From Akkermansiaceae bacterium (lineage in GTDB: Bacteria > Verrucomicrobiota > Verrucomicrobiia > Verrucomicrobiales > Akkermansiaceae): 26,128 nt of DNA. Position 1 is the first letter of the stretch, and each line of letters begins with the position of its first letter. Position numbers and translations under genes: made by a program. The DNA lies in NCBI GenBank assembly GCA_023300205.1, contig JALZVD010000326.1, forward strand, positions 1-26,128. Reading direction: 5' to 3'. The notes under the pieces are model-generated. The model was not told the origin of the DNA. It made no database searches and saw nothing but the letters and a program-made list of their open reading frames with translations. Below are positions 15,391 through 23,726 of this stretch, one piece after another.

Positions 15391-16788
15391 ATGAGCGACA
15401 TTAAATATCTTCCAGGTAAAGAGCCTCACCCACGTGAGCACCGTCTCATTTTCAAAAACATCGACCGTGAAGGCTGGAATCCATCTATCGACTGCTACAT
15501 GGCAGACGGCGGATACAACCAGCTAAAGAAAGCGGTAACGATGGAACCCAATGCAATCACCAATGAAGTGAAATCTTCAGGCCTCCGTGGCCGTGGTGGT
15601 GCAGGCTTCCCTACTGGGGTAAAATGGGGATTCATTCCTCCTGGGAATACGAAGCCAGTTTATCTCATCTGTAACTGTGACGAATCAGAGCCAGGAACAT
15701 TTAAGGACAGATACATTGTTCATCAAGATCCGCATCAGCTCATCGAAGGAATGGTCATCTCTGCATTTGCAGTAGGAGCCCACACCGCTTTCATTTACAT
15801 GCGTGAAGAATTTCCAGAAGCAGCCATCATCATGGAACAAGCCATCGAAGAAGCTCGTGAAAAAGGCTTCGTTGGTAAAAATATCCTTGGAAAAGGATTC
15901 GACTTAGAAATCTGGGTTCATCGTGGAGCTGCTGCCTATATATGTGGTGAAGAGACAGGCCTCATCGAGTCACTTGAAGGAAAACGCCCCTACCCACGTA
16001 TTAAACCCCCATACTTCCCAGCAGCTTTAGGCCTCTACATGGCGCCTACGATTGTAAATAACGTCGAATCTCTCTGTCACGTTAAGCATATCCTAGAAAT
16101 GGGTGGTGAAGAATACGCTAAGCTCGGAGTAGACAGAAATACCGGTACCCGAATCCTCTGTGTTTCTGGAGATGTTAAAAATCCTGGATACTTCGAAATC
16201 CAAGTTGGCAAAATGACCATGCGTGAACTTCTCTATGACGTCTGTGGAGGCCCCAAAGAGGGTAAAGAATTTAAAGCAGTCATCCCCGGTGGATCATCAT
16301 CCAAAATACTCCGCTGTGACGAAACATTCAAAATAGGCAGAGGTGAAGACGCCAAAGACCTCGACTTCTGGGATATTCAATTAGACTTCGACACCCTCGC
16401 AGCCTGCGGATCAATGGCAGGTTCAGGTGGCGTAATCGTCTTAGATAATTCACGTAAAATGTCATGGGTACTCAACAATATCAATCACTTCTACGCACAC
16501 GAGTCTTGCGGGCAGTGCACCCCATGTCGTGAAGGGTCTACTTGGATGAAGAAAATTTCTGACCGTATCGTAGCAGGAAAAGCCGCTCCAGAAGACATCA
16601 AAACACTCGAAGAAGTCGCCTACCAAATCGACGGTAAAACAGTATGTGCCTTCGGTGAAGCATCGTCTTGGCCAGTAGAAGCCATCATCGACAAATACCG
16701 CGACGAACTCACAGCCGAAACCAGTGAGAACAACGAACGCCTATCTAAAGAGCAACTCCAAAGGGAGATATACTTAGGGAAGTCATAG
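15391..16788 (+). CDS. nuoF: NADH-quinone oxidoreductase subunit F (51 kDa, NADH/FMN-binding)
   Basis: NuoF oxidises NADH, passes electrons through FMN to cluster N3 and on to NuoG. The glycine-rich nucleotide region GLRGRGGAGFPTGVKW (64-79), the NCDESEPGT segment (95-103) and CGEETGLIESLEGKRPYPR (185-203) are all present. The [4Fe-4S] N3 ligands are Cys373, Cys376 and Cys379 in ESCGQCTPCREG, with Cys419 in VCAFGEA. At 465 residues it is slightly longer than typical, mainly in a charged C-terminal tail. It starts 6 bases after nuoE, and the ATG is preceded by a spacer with no G. Confidence 0.98.
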   Translation: MSDIKYLPGKEPHPREHRLIFKNIDREGWNPSIDCYMADGGYNQLKKAVTMEPNAITNEVKSSGLRGRGGAGFPTGVKWGFIPPGNTKPVYLICNCDESEPGTFKDRYIVHQDPHQLIEGMVISAFAVGAHTAFIYMREEFPEAAIIMEQAIEEAREKGFVGKNILGKGFDLEIWVHRGAAAYICGEETGLIESLEGKRPYPRIKPPYFPAALGLYMAPTIVNNVESLCHVKHILEMGGEEYAKLGVDRNTGTRILCVSGDVKNPGYFEIQVGKMTMRELLYDVCGGPKEGKEFKAVIPGGSSSKILRCDETFKIGRGEDAKDLDFWDIQLDFDTLAACGSMAGSGGVIVLDNSRKMSWVLNNINHFYAHESCGQCTPCREGSTWMKKISDRIVAGKAAPEDIKTLEEVAYQIDGKTVCAFGEASSWPVEAIIDKYRDELTAETSENNERLSKEQLQREIYLGKS

Positions 16789-16825
16789 ATCTTATTATAT
16801 TTGAATCATCATCACACTCAAACCA

Positions 16826-18565
16826 ATGAGCGAAACAACCACCAAACTACTTCCAAAAGACGAAGCCGCTGAAAAAGGACTCGTCAACGTGCAGATCGAT
16901 GGCAACTGGATCCAGGTTCCTAAGGGAACTCGCATGATCGAGGCCTGCAAGATCGCTGAAAAGGAAGTTCCCCACTACTGTTACCACCCTAAACTCACAT
17001 CTCCAGGAAACTGTCGCATGTGCCTCGTTCAGATGGGTATGCCGCCACGCCCAGCTCCAGGAGCAGATCCAGTTTATGGTGATAATGGTTATCAAGAAAT
17101 CGGTTGGATGCCCCGCCCTGTAATCGCTTGCGCAAATACAGTAGGTGAAAATATGGGAATCAGAACCACTGGTGACCTCGTAGAGAAGACTCGTGAAGGA
17201 GTAATGGAATTCCTCCTCATTAACCACCCTCTCGACTGCCCTATTTGTGATCAAGCTGGTGAATGTTCACTCCAAGAATTTTCAGTCGAACACGGCCGAG
17301 GCCAATCACGTTTCGTAGAAGACAAAGTCAAAAAACCTAAGAACGTAGATATCGGGCCGCGCATCAATCTCGATGACGAGCGTTGCATCATGTGTTCTCG
17401 TTGTATCCGTTTCATGGACGAAGTGGCTGATGATGCTGTCCTAGGCTTCTCTGAGCGTGGTACACACACCACAGTTACTTGTCACCCAGACCGTAGATTA
17501 GACTCTAACTACGGCATGAACACGATTGACCTCTGCCCGGTTGGAGCTCTCACCTCTAAGGACTTCCGCTTCCAAATGCGCGTCTGGTTCCTCAAGGAGA
17601 CTAATTCTATTGATGTGAACTGCGGAACTGGCTGTAACACCACTGTATGGACACGCGGAAGCCAAATCTACCGAGTCACCCCACGCAGAAACAACGATGT
17701 AAATTCAGACTGGATGCCAGATTCTCACAGACTCGCATTCCACGAGACTCAGGGAGACAATCGCCTCACTGATCCAATGATCAAAGTCGACGGGAAACAT
17801 GAGATCACTGATTGGAACACCGCTCTACAAGCATCCGCAGACGCACTAAGAGAATTTCAACCAAGCGAAATAGCCATCATTGCCTCAGCACGGCAGACCA
17901 ATGAAGAACTATTCCTCACTAAAGGACTCGCAGGTGCACTAGAAACTGCTCATATCGCTACCGTTGAGCGCATTGGCGAAGCTGATGGCAAACTCATCTC
18001 ATCTGACAGGAATCCTAACTCCAATGGAGCTAAGATCATCCTTGGTGAAACTGTAAATACACTGAATACCATCAAAGACGGTCTGAATAACGGGAGTATC
18101 AAAGCACTCGTTGTTCTCAATGAAGACATCTTTGAAGCCGCTGGATTTGCTCATGATGACCTAGCTGGTGCTGAACTAGTGATCTCATCACATATCATTG
18201 CTAATAAGACAGCTCAAGCAAGTGACATCTTCCTGCCTGGAGCAAGCTTTGCAGAGAAGCGCGGCAGTATGATCAACACTACGGGAAGATTACAACGCCT
18301 CAACCAAGCCCTCCAGCCATCTGGAAATGCTAAAGAAGACTGGGAGTTAATCCGTGATTTAATCCTAGCGATCACAGGAGAAGCAAACGACATGTATATG
18401 ATTGAAGATGTCCTCAAAATAATTACCTCTAGCATCTCTGAATTCAACGGTGTCACCTTCTCCAAGATCGGGGACCAAGGAATCAAAATCATAGAGACTG
18501 GAGTAACAATCCCTCTTCTCACTAAAGAACGCGAAAGAGCCAATGCCGGAATCATTGTAGGCTAA
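16826..18565 (+). CDS. nuoG: NADH-quinone oxidoreductase subunit G (iron-sulfur), short form
   Basis: NuoG channels electrons from NuoF along the peripheral arm. Its N-terminal half binds three clusters: N1b [2Fe-2S] through Cys52, Cys63, Cys66 and Cys102; N5 through His134, Cys138, Cys141 and Cys147; and N4 through Cys187, Cys190, Cys193 and Cys237 (CPVGAL). A remnant CGTGC (266-270) stands where some bacteria bind the extra cluster N7, but the remaining ligands are missing, so N7 is probably absent. The molybdopterin-oxidoreductase-like C-terminal half is much reduced: the protein has 579 residues against about 690-900 in common NuoG. It still includes the late fold segment DIFLPGASFAEKRGSMINT. 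The short form appears genuine, because the reading frame is continuous and both ends of the domain are recognisable. Confidence 0.95.
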   Translation: MSETTTKLLPKDEAAEKGLVNVQIDGNWIQVPKGTRMIEACKIAEKEVPHYCYHPKLTSPGNCRMCLVQMGMPPRPAPGADPVYGDNGYQEIGWMPRPVIACANTVGENMGIRTTGDLVEKTREGVMEFLLINHPLDCPICDQAGECSLQEFSVEHGRGQSRFVEDKVKKPKNVDIGPRINLDDERCIMCSRCIRFMDEVADDAVLGFSERGTHTTVTCHPDRRLDSNYGMNTIDLCPVGALTSKDFRFQMRVWFLKETNSIDVNCGTGCNTTVWTRGSQIYRVTPRRNNDVNSDWMPDSHRLAFHETQGDNRLTDPMIKVDGKHEITDWNTALQASADALREFQPSEIAIIASARQTNEELFLTKGLAGALETAHIATVERIGEADGKLISSDRNPNSNGAKIILGETVNTLNTIKDGLNNGSIKALVVLNEDIFEAAGFAHDDLAGAELVISSHIIANKTAQASDIFLPGASFAEKRGSMINTTGRLQRLNQALQPSGNAKEDWELIRDLILAITGEANDMYMIEDVLKIITSSISEFNGVTFSKIGDQGIKIIETGVTIPLLTKERERANAGIIVG

Positions 18566-18598
18566 ATAATCACTCTGATAAACGATCACTAAATCATC

Positions 18599-19879
18599 AT
18601 GGAAGCACTCATACCATTCATCATTATCATCGCGAAAGTCGTTGGCATCACGTTCGTCCTAACATTACCGATCATTGCCTATTCAGTCTACGCAGAACGT
18701 AGATTTGCAGCAGTCATTCAAGATCGAGTAGGACCTAACAGAACAGGAATCCCTCTCACCATCTTTGGATTCAAAAAAGATATCAGCTTCTTCGGTCTAC
18801 TTCAGCCACTTGCAGATGGGCTCAAATTCATCCTCAAAGAAGATTTCGTCCCTTCCCATGTAAACAAGTTCTTCTTTTGGCTTGCACCAGCTCTCACCAT
18901 GGTTCCAGCTTTGGTAACTCTTTCAGTAGTTCCTTTCGGTTCTAAATTATTTGGTGAACCCCTCGTCATTGCAGATGTATCAGTTGGTCCTCTTCTCATC
19001 TTCGCCATCGCGTCACTATCAGTTTATGGGATCACGCTAGCTGGATGGGCGTCCAACAATAAATACTCATTTTTCGGAGGGGTTCGTTCCTGTGCACAGA
19101 TGGTCTCCTATGAGATAGCACTCGGGCTTTCTGTAATCCCAGTCTTAATGCACTTCGGTGATTTAAACCTCACAAACATTGTTCAACATCAAGCTGATAA
19201 CGGCTGGCTCATCCTCCCTTTGTGGAATGAGAGCGGGCATCTATTCTCTTCAGTATTCTGGAATAGCCCTCAGACTCATGAGCATTTATTTCTATGGATA
19301 CCGATGATTATTTCATTCTTTATCTTCACGATCTCTATCTTTGCAGAAACAAATCGAATGCCGTTTGATCTTCCAGAATGTGAGACGGAACTCGTTGGTG
19401 GTTATCACACTGAGTATTCGTCCATGAAGTTCGCCCTCTTCTTTCTTGGTGAATATGCAGCAATGATCGTGGGCTCAGCACTCATCGTGACCCTCTTCCT
19501 CGGAGGTTGGTCGATTGGCTTCGGGGCCGATGCATGGGTAGTAGGTACATTTGGCGACTGGGCTGGACTCATCCACCTTGGAGTGTTCCTTGTTAAACTT
19601 GTAGGCTTCATCTTATTCTTCATCCTTATCCGCTGGACAGTCCCTCGTTTTAGATATGATCAACTCATGAAACTAGGCTGGGTAGTATTCTTCGAAGCTG
19701 CACTTATTAATATCCTTTTCGCTGCTGTTATCATTGCCAAGACTAGAGGGAACCTTTCAAATACAGAATTCTTTGTAGCTCTAGGTGGAGTAATCATCTT
19801 CTCAGCAGTCATGTTCTATATCGCCAAATCACTAGAGCGCATGCTCGCCTCAGACAATAAATCTGAGATCAAATCATAA
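18599..19879 (+). CDS. nuoH: NADH-quinone oxidoreductase subunit H
   Basis: NuoH is the membrane subunit that anchors the hydrophilic arm and lines the quinone cavity and its proton path. The family blocks are RVGPNRTG (about 41-48), LLQPLADGLKFILKED, SYEIALGLSVIPV, then ETNRMPFDLPECETELVGGY with the conserved acidic loop, and the late RWTVPRFRYDQLMKLGW. About eight to nine membrane segments are visible. It is 426 residues, longer than the common 325-350, mainly because of a loop after SVIPVLMHFGDLNLTNIVQH and a polar C-terminal tail. It follows nuoG by 33 bases and precedes nuoI by 17. Confidence 0.97.
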   Translation: MEALIPFIIIIAKVVGITFVLTLPIIAYSVYAERRFAAVIQDRVGPNRTGIPLTIFGFKKDISFFGLLQPLADGLKFILKEDFVPSHVNKFFFWLAPALTMVPALVTLSVVPFGSKLFGEPLVIADVSVGPLLIFAIASLSVYGITLAGWASNNKYSFFGGVRSCAQMVSYEIALGLSVIPVLMHFGDLNLTNIVQHQADNGWLILPLWNESGHLFSSVFWNSPQTHEHLFLWIPMIISFFIFTISIFAETNRMPFDLPECETELVGGYHTEYSSMKFALFFLGEYAAMIVGSALIVTLFLGGWSIGFGADAWVVGTFGDWAGLIHLGVFLVKLVGFILFFILIRWTVPRFRYDQLMKLGWVVFFEAALINILFAAVIIAKTRGNLSNTEFFVALGGVIIFSAVMFYIAKSLERMLASDNKSEIKS

Positions 19880-19896
19880 TTTAAATTCTAAATCTC

Positions 19897-20466
19897 ATGG
19901 CTAAAGTCACTAAACTAACACGCCCCACACTCAGTAAATCTGACGAGGTTTACCTTATCGGCATTTTCAAAGGCACACTGGTTACTCTGAAGCACGCAGT
20001 CAAATCTATGTTTGGTAAATCTCGTGGTGCTGACTCATTGAACTCATCTGGACTTGGTGTGACCATGCAATACCCAGAAGAAAAATGGGATGATGAACTA
20101 CCTGAATACTACCGCGGTGCTCCAGCTCTCGTTACGGATGAAATGGACCGTGAACGTTGTGTATCCTGCCAGCTTTGTGAATTCATCTGTCCCCCAAAAG
20201 CTATCAAAATCATCCCTGGAGAAATCCCTGAAGATAATGAATGGGCTAAAGTAGAAAAACGGCCTAAGGAATTCGAAATCGACATGATTCGTTGTATCTA
20301 CTGTGGACTCTGCGAGGAAGTCTGCCCAGAACAAGCAATCTACCTTCGCAAAGACTACGCCATTACAGGGACAAGCCGTGAAGAAATGGTTCACAACAAG
20401 GAAAGACTCTACGAAATCGGCGGTAAGCGCGTTGGGCTCGTCAATAAGTGGAACGAGCTAAAGTAA
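19897..20466 (+). CDS. nuoI: NADH-quinone oxidoreductase subunit I (two [4Fe-4S])
   Basis: NuoI carries clusters N6a and N6b that relay electrons from NuoG towards NuoB. Both ferredoxin motifs are intact: CVSCQLCEFICP (Cys88, 91, 94, 98) and CIYCGLCEEVCP (Cys133, 136, 139, 143). The N-terminal amphipathic region (GIFKGTLVTLKHAVKSMF) fits membrane attachment. The 189 residues are within the family range. The final partner subunit NuoB is not encoded in this window. Confidence 0.98.
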   Translation: MAKVTKLTRPTLSKSDEVYLIGIFKGTLVTLKHAVKSMFGKSRGADSLNSSGLGVTMQYPEEKWDDELPEYYRGAPALVTDEMDRERCVSCQLCEFICPPKAIKIIPGEIPEDNEWAKVEKRPKEFEIDMIRCIYCGLCEEVCPEQAIYLRKDYAITGTSREEMVHNKERLYEIGGKRVGLVNKWNELK

Positions 20467-20496
20467 TCACACTCAATATCAAATTTACAACATAAC

Positions 20497-21525
20497 ATGC
20501 CTACCATACTCTTTTACTTATTCGCTATCCTCATGATTGCAGGTGGCGTCTGCGTAGTCGCTCTGAAAAACCCCGTCTCCTCAGCGATGGGAATGATCGG
20601 TTCTTTCATCGGACTAGCAGCTCTTCTGATCGGACTGAATGCTTACTTCGTAGGCACACTTCAAGTGCTGGTCTATGCAGGTGCTATCATGGTGCTATTC
20701 ATTTTTATCATCATGCTTCTTGACCTAAAAAAAGAAGAAAACAAAGAATTTAGTGCTTCATCCATCGCCGCTGGCGTAATCATTCCCCTACTCTTTATCC
20801 TTATCACTATCCCTGTTTACCAAAGTGTGAGTAATGATTTCTCTAAACTAGACAAGAAAGCATTAGTAACTGCTGAAGCAGACCTACCGCTATCAGAAGC
20901 TCCAAAAGGTAGTATTATACGCACCAAACTTAAGGTTGGTGAACTCGCTGATGTGAACCTTATAGGGCAGAAACTCTTCACCGAGTATAACTTCCCTCTC
21001 CAAGTAGTAGGAGTACTTCTCTTGGTTGCGACTGTAGGTTGTGTAACACTCTCGAAGAAGCTCCACGGTGATGAGCCTGACGCAAACCCAGATCAACGCA
21101 TGGCAAAGACCATTGCCAAGTCTAGCAGTATCCCAGCTGTAGTTCAACCTGTCACAGATACCGAGAATCCTGAGGTTATTAATTCTACCACATCTAAAGA
21201 CGAGAGCGTGACTGAAGCCGCTGTTCAACCTAAGCCGGGTACTCCAGAAATTACTCTTCCTCTAAATGCTAAGAACGACGAAAAATTAGGCGTCATCTAT
21301 GATTCACGCCCTGACGACGCTGACGACCTTTTCCTCATCAATGGCGTTGGACCAATCATCGAAGATAAATTAAACGGTTTCGGGGTCTATACCTTTAAAC
21401 AAATCGCTGATTGGTCACCAGAAGTAGTCTCTCAGTTTGACGATCTGCTTTCATTCAAGGGCCGCATCGAGCGTGATAACTGGACAGCTCAAGCGACTGA
21501 ATTTCACGCCAATAAATCTATTTAA
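20497..21525 (+). CDS. nuoJ: NADH-quinone oxidoreductase subunit J fused to a C-terminal helix-hairpin-helix domain
   Basis: NuoJ is a membrane-arm subunit next to NuoK. Residues 1-188 look like ordinary NuoJ: five membrane segments, including the third-helix motif VYAGAIMVLFIFIIMLL with the conserved Tyr60, and the last at about 166-186. The protein then continues for about 155 residues instead of ending. Residues about 190-272 are a polar, Pro/Thr/Glu-rich linker. Residues about 277-335 (21325-21501) form a helix-hairpin-helix domain with DDLFLINGVGPIIEDKL, then VYTFKQIADWSPE, and FKGRIERDNW. This matches the domain attached to NuoE in many alphaproteobacteria and to stand-alone proteins annotated as nuclease-like helix-hairpin-helix proteins. 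The frame is continuous and nuoK follows 18 bases later, so it is not a frameshift product. Its role is unknown; NuoJ topology would decide which side of the membrane it faces. Confidence 0.95.
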   Translation: MPTILFYLFAILMIAGGVCVVALKNPVSSAMGMIGSFIGLAALLIGLNAYFVGTLQVLVYAGAIMVLFIFIIMLLDLKKEENKEFSASSIAAGVIIPLLFILITIPVYQSVSNDFSKLDKKALVTAEADLPLSEAPKGSIIRTKLKVGELADVNLIGQKLFTEYNFPLQVVGVLLLVATVGCVTLSKKLHGDEPDANPDQRMAKTIAKSSSIPAVVQPVTDTENPEVINSTTSKDESVTEAAVQPKPGTPEITLPLNAKNDEKLGVIYDSRPDDADDLFLINGVGPIIEDKLNGFGVYTFKQIADWSPEVVSQFDDLLSFKGRIERDNWTAQATEFHANKSI

Positions 21526-21543
21526 TTTCTCTAACTCAACACT

Positions 21544-21867
21544 ATGGCAACCGCATCATTAACAGAATACCTATTTTTCTCTGGCTTACTCTTCGCAATT
21601 GGCTTAGCAGGAGTCATTATTCGCCGCAACATCATCGTCATATTCATGTGTTTGGAAATGATGCTCGCTGCAGCCTCGCTCACACTAGTCGCTTTTAGCC
21701 GTGCTAACCTTGTGAATGGCTTACCTGACTACGATGGTCAAATGCTCGTCTTCTTCATCATCACCGTAGCTGCAGCGGAAGTCGCAGTTGGTCTAGCCAT
21801 TATTGTAGCTCTCTACCGAGCACGTAAGACGATCAGCACGGATGATCTCACATCTCTCAAAAACTAA
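21544..21867 (+). CDS. nuoK: NADH-quinone oxidoreductase subunit K
   Basis: NuoK is a small three-helix membrane subunit in the proximal proton path of complex I. At 107 residues it has the standard length. The two functionally important membrane glutamates are present: Glu38 in [12 protein letters not shown] and Glu79 in [15 protein letters not shown] spacer of 18 bases follows nuoJ and 12 bases precede nuoL, neither containing a Shine-Dalgarno site. Confidence 0.98.
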   Translation: MATASLTEYLFFSGLLFAIGLAGVIIRRNIIVIFMCLEMMLAAASLTLVAFSRANLVNGLPDYDGQMLVFFIITVAAAEVAVGLAIIVALYRARKTISTDDLTSLKN

Positions 21868-21879
21868 TTTATCAACAAC

Positions 21880-23694
21880 ATGGAATTCATACTCTGGTTA
21901 CTATTTATCCTACCACTCGCAAGCTCAGCACTGATTCATTTTGCGCTTAAGCAAAAATTTGCATCTCTAGCCTCCAAGATAGGCACTATCTCTACTTTCG
22001 CTACCCTCGTGATCGCCATACTCTGGTTGTCTGACGTATTCACTACTCCAGAATCATGGACGTGGATCAGTGTTGGAGCATTTGAAGCAACTATAGGTCT
22101 CGTCGGAGACCAGCTTGCCAAAGGAATGATGATCGTCGTTTGCGGCATTGGATTCCTCGTGCACGTATTCTCCCTTGCCTACATGGATGAAGATGAATCA
22201 AAAGCCCGTTACTTCGGTAACCTTTCTCTCTTCATGTTCTCGATGACAGGCATCGTCCTCGCAGAGAACTTCATCATGATGTTCATTTTCTGGGAGCTTG
22301 TTGGACTATCTTCATATCTACTCATCGGACACTGGTATCAGAAAGATACCGCTGCAGATGCCGCTAAGAAAGCATTCTTATCAAACAGGATTGGTGATTT
22401 TGGGTTCCTTATCGGTATCCTCATGACTTGGATACTCGCAGGATCAGTCATATTCTCAGAGATGGATGGAAATGCATTTATCGGTCACGGCGCATACATT
22501 GCTGGAGCTGCCGTGTTACTAGTTTTCTGTGGAGCCATTGGTAAATCAGCTCAGCTACCACTCCATGTCTGGCTTCCAGATGCGATGGAAGGCCCCACCC
22601 CTGTCTCAGCACTCATTCACGCTGCTACCATGGTTGCAGCGGGTGTTTATATGATGGCTCGTTTCTTTGGCAGCATCGGTTTAGAAGCTCTTGCTCAAGT
22701 CCCAGCTGTCGAATTCATCGCTTATGTTGGAGCCATAACCTCACTGGTAGCCGCCCTCATGGCTACTCAGCAAAACGACATCAAAAAGATCCTCGCATAC
22801 TCCACTCTTTCTCAGCTCGGTTACATGGTAATGGCTGTAGGCCTACTTGAACCAAATGCAGGCATGTTCCATCTCTACACTCACGCATGGTTCAAGGCCC
22901 TCCTCTTCCTCGGATCAGGTGCCGTCATTTACGCATGCCATCACGAGCAAAACATCTGGAAAATGGGTGGTCTACTCAAGAAAATGCCAATCACAGGTTT
23001 CACCTTTATTATTGGAACCCTGGCTCTCACAGCTGTCCCATTTACATCTGGATTCTATTCCAAAGAAGGTATTCTACATGCGGCTCATGCTAATGATAAG
23101 CCTTACTTTTTTTGGATTGCCGTTATTGTAGCTGCCTTAACCACTTTCTACATGCTCCGTCTCATATTCATAGCATTTCTAGGCGAGGCTAAGGATGATC
23201 ATTCTAAACATGCTAAAGAAGTAGAACTAAGAATGTTTGGTCCGCTAGTGTTACTAGCTATTATGGCGTTTGCGTCACCATTTGTATCAAGCTTCATCCC
23301 AGCTAATGGCTTTACTCCTGATACAGCATTCCATGCTAACTTTGTAACCGCTGTATCTATCGGCGCGTTCGTAATTGGCTTCATACTGGCGTTTCTCCTA
23401 TACAAGGGCAAAAAAGAAGATCCCATCAATATCCCACTATTCCAGAACAAATTCTATTTCGATGAATTCTACGCCGGCATCGTAAAATGGTTCCAAGACC
23501 TACTCGCTGCCGTGATTCACTTCCTAGATGAATTCGTCATCAATGGGTTACTTGTAGGCGGCCTTACCCGCCTAGCTCAGGGCACCGGCAATCTATTCCG
23601 TAAATATGGTCAGTCAGGAAATCTACAACACTACGCTCTCATCAGCGGAGTTGGTATACTGCTCGCCATCTACTTCACCGTCTTTTCTAAATAA
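21880..23694 (+). CDS. nuoL: NADH-quinone oxidoreductase subunit L (antiporter-like)
   Basis: NuoL is the distal antiporter-like proton-pumping subunit with the long lateral helix. The 604 residues are normal. The pumping residues are in place: Glu139 in MMFIFWELVGLSSYLLIG and Lys222 in GAIGKSAQLPLHVWLPDAM, followed by EGPTPVSALIHAATMVAAGV. The internal break motif ILAYSTLSQLGYM is present. The C-terminal region (about 520-604) carries the amphipathic segment and a final anchoring helix. The gene is 32 bases before nuoM. Confidence 0.98.
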   Translation: MEFILWLLFILPLASSALIHFALKQKFASLASKIGTISTFATLVIAILWLSDVFTTPESWTWISVGAFEATIGLVGDQLAKGMMIVVCGIGFLVHVFSLAYMDEDESKARYFGNLSLFMFSMTGIVLAENFIMMFIFWELVGLSSYLLIGHWYQKDTAADAAKKAFLSNRIGDFGFLIGILMTWILAGSVIFSEMDGNAFIGHGAYIAGAAVLLVFCGAIGKSAQLPLHVWLPDAMEGPTPVSALIHAATMVAAGVYMMARFFGSIGLEALAQVPAVEFIAYVGAITSLVAALMATQQNDIKKILAYSTLSQLGYMVMAVGLLEPNAGMFHLYTHAWFKALLFLGSGAVIYACHHEQNIWKMGGLLKKMPITGFTFIIGTLALTAVPFTSGFYSKEGILHAAHANDKPYFFWIAVIVAALTTFYMLRLIFIAFLGEAKDDHSKHAKEVELRMFGPLVLLAIMAFASPFVSSFIPANGFTPDTAFHANFVTAVSIGAFVIGFILAFLLYKGKKEDPINIPLFQNKFYFDEFYAGIVKWFQDLLAAVIHFLDEFVINGLLVGGLTRLAQGTGNLFRKYGQSGNLQHYALISGVGILLAIYFTVFSK

Positions 23695-23726
23695 TCATTT
23701 CACTCAACTAACAACATCATCTCATA

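Noticed and set aside
16847..17254. 135-codon open frame antisense to nuoG
   Set aside because: It covers the conserved cluster-binding part of nuoG on the opposite strand and has no recognisable protein features.
20497..21525. NuoJ extension as a separate gene or frameshift artefact
   Set aside because: The frame is open throughout, no credible start precedes the helix-hairpin-helix part, and the linker resembles a flexible interdomain tether.
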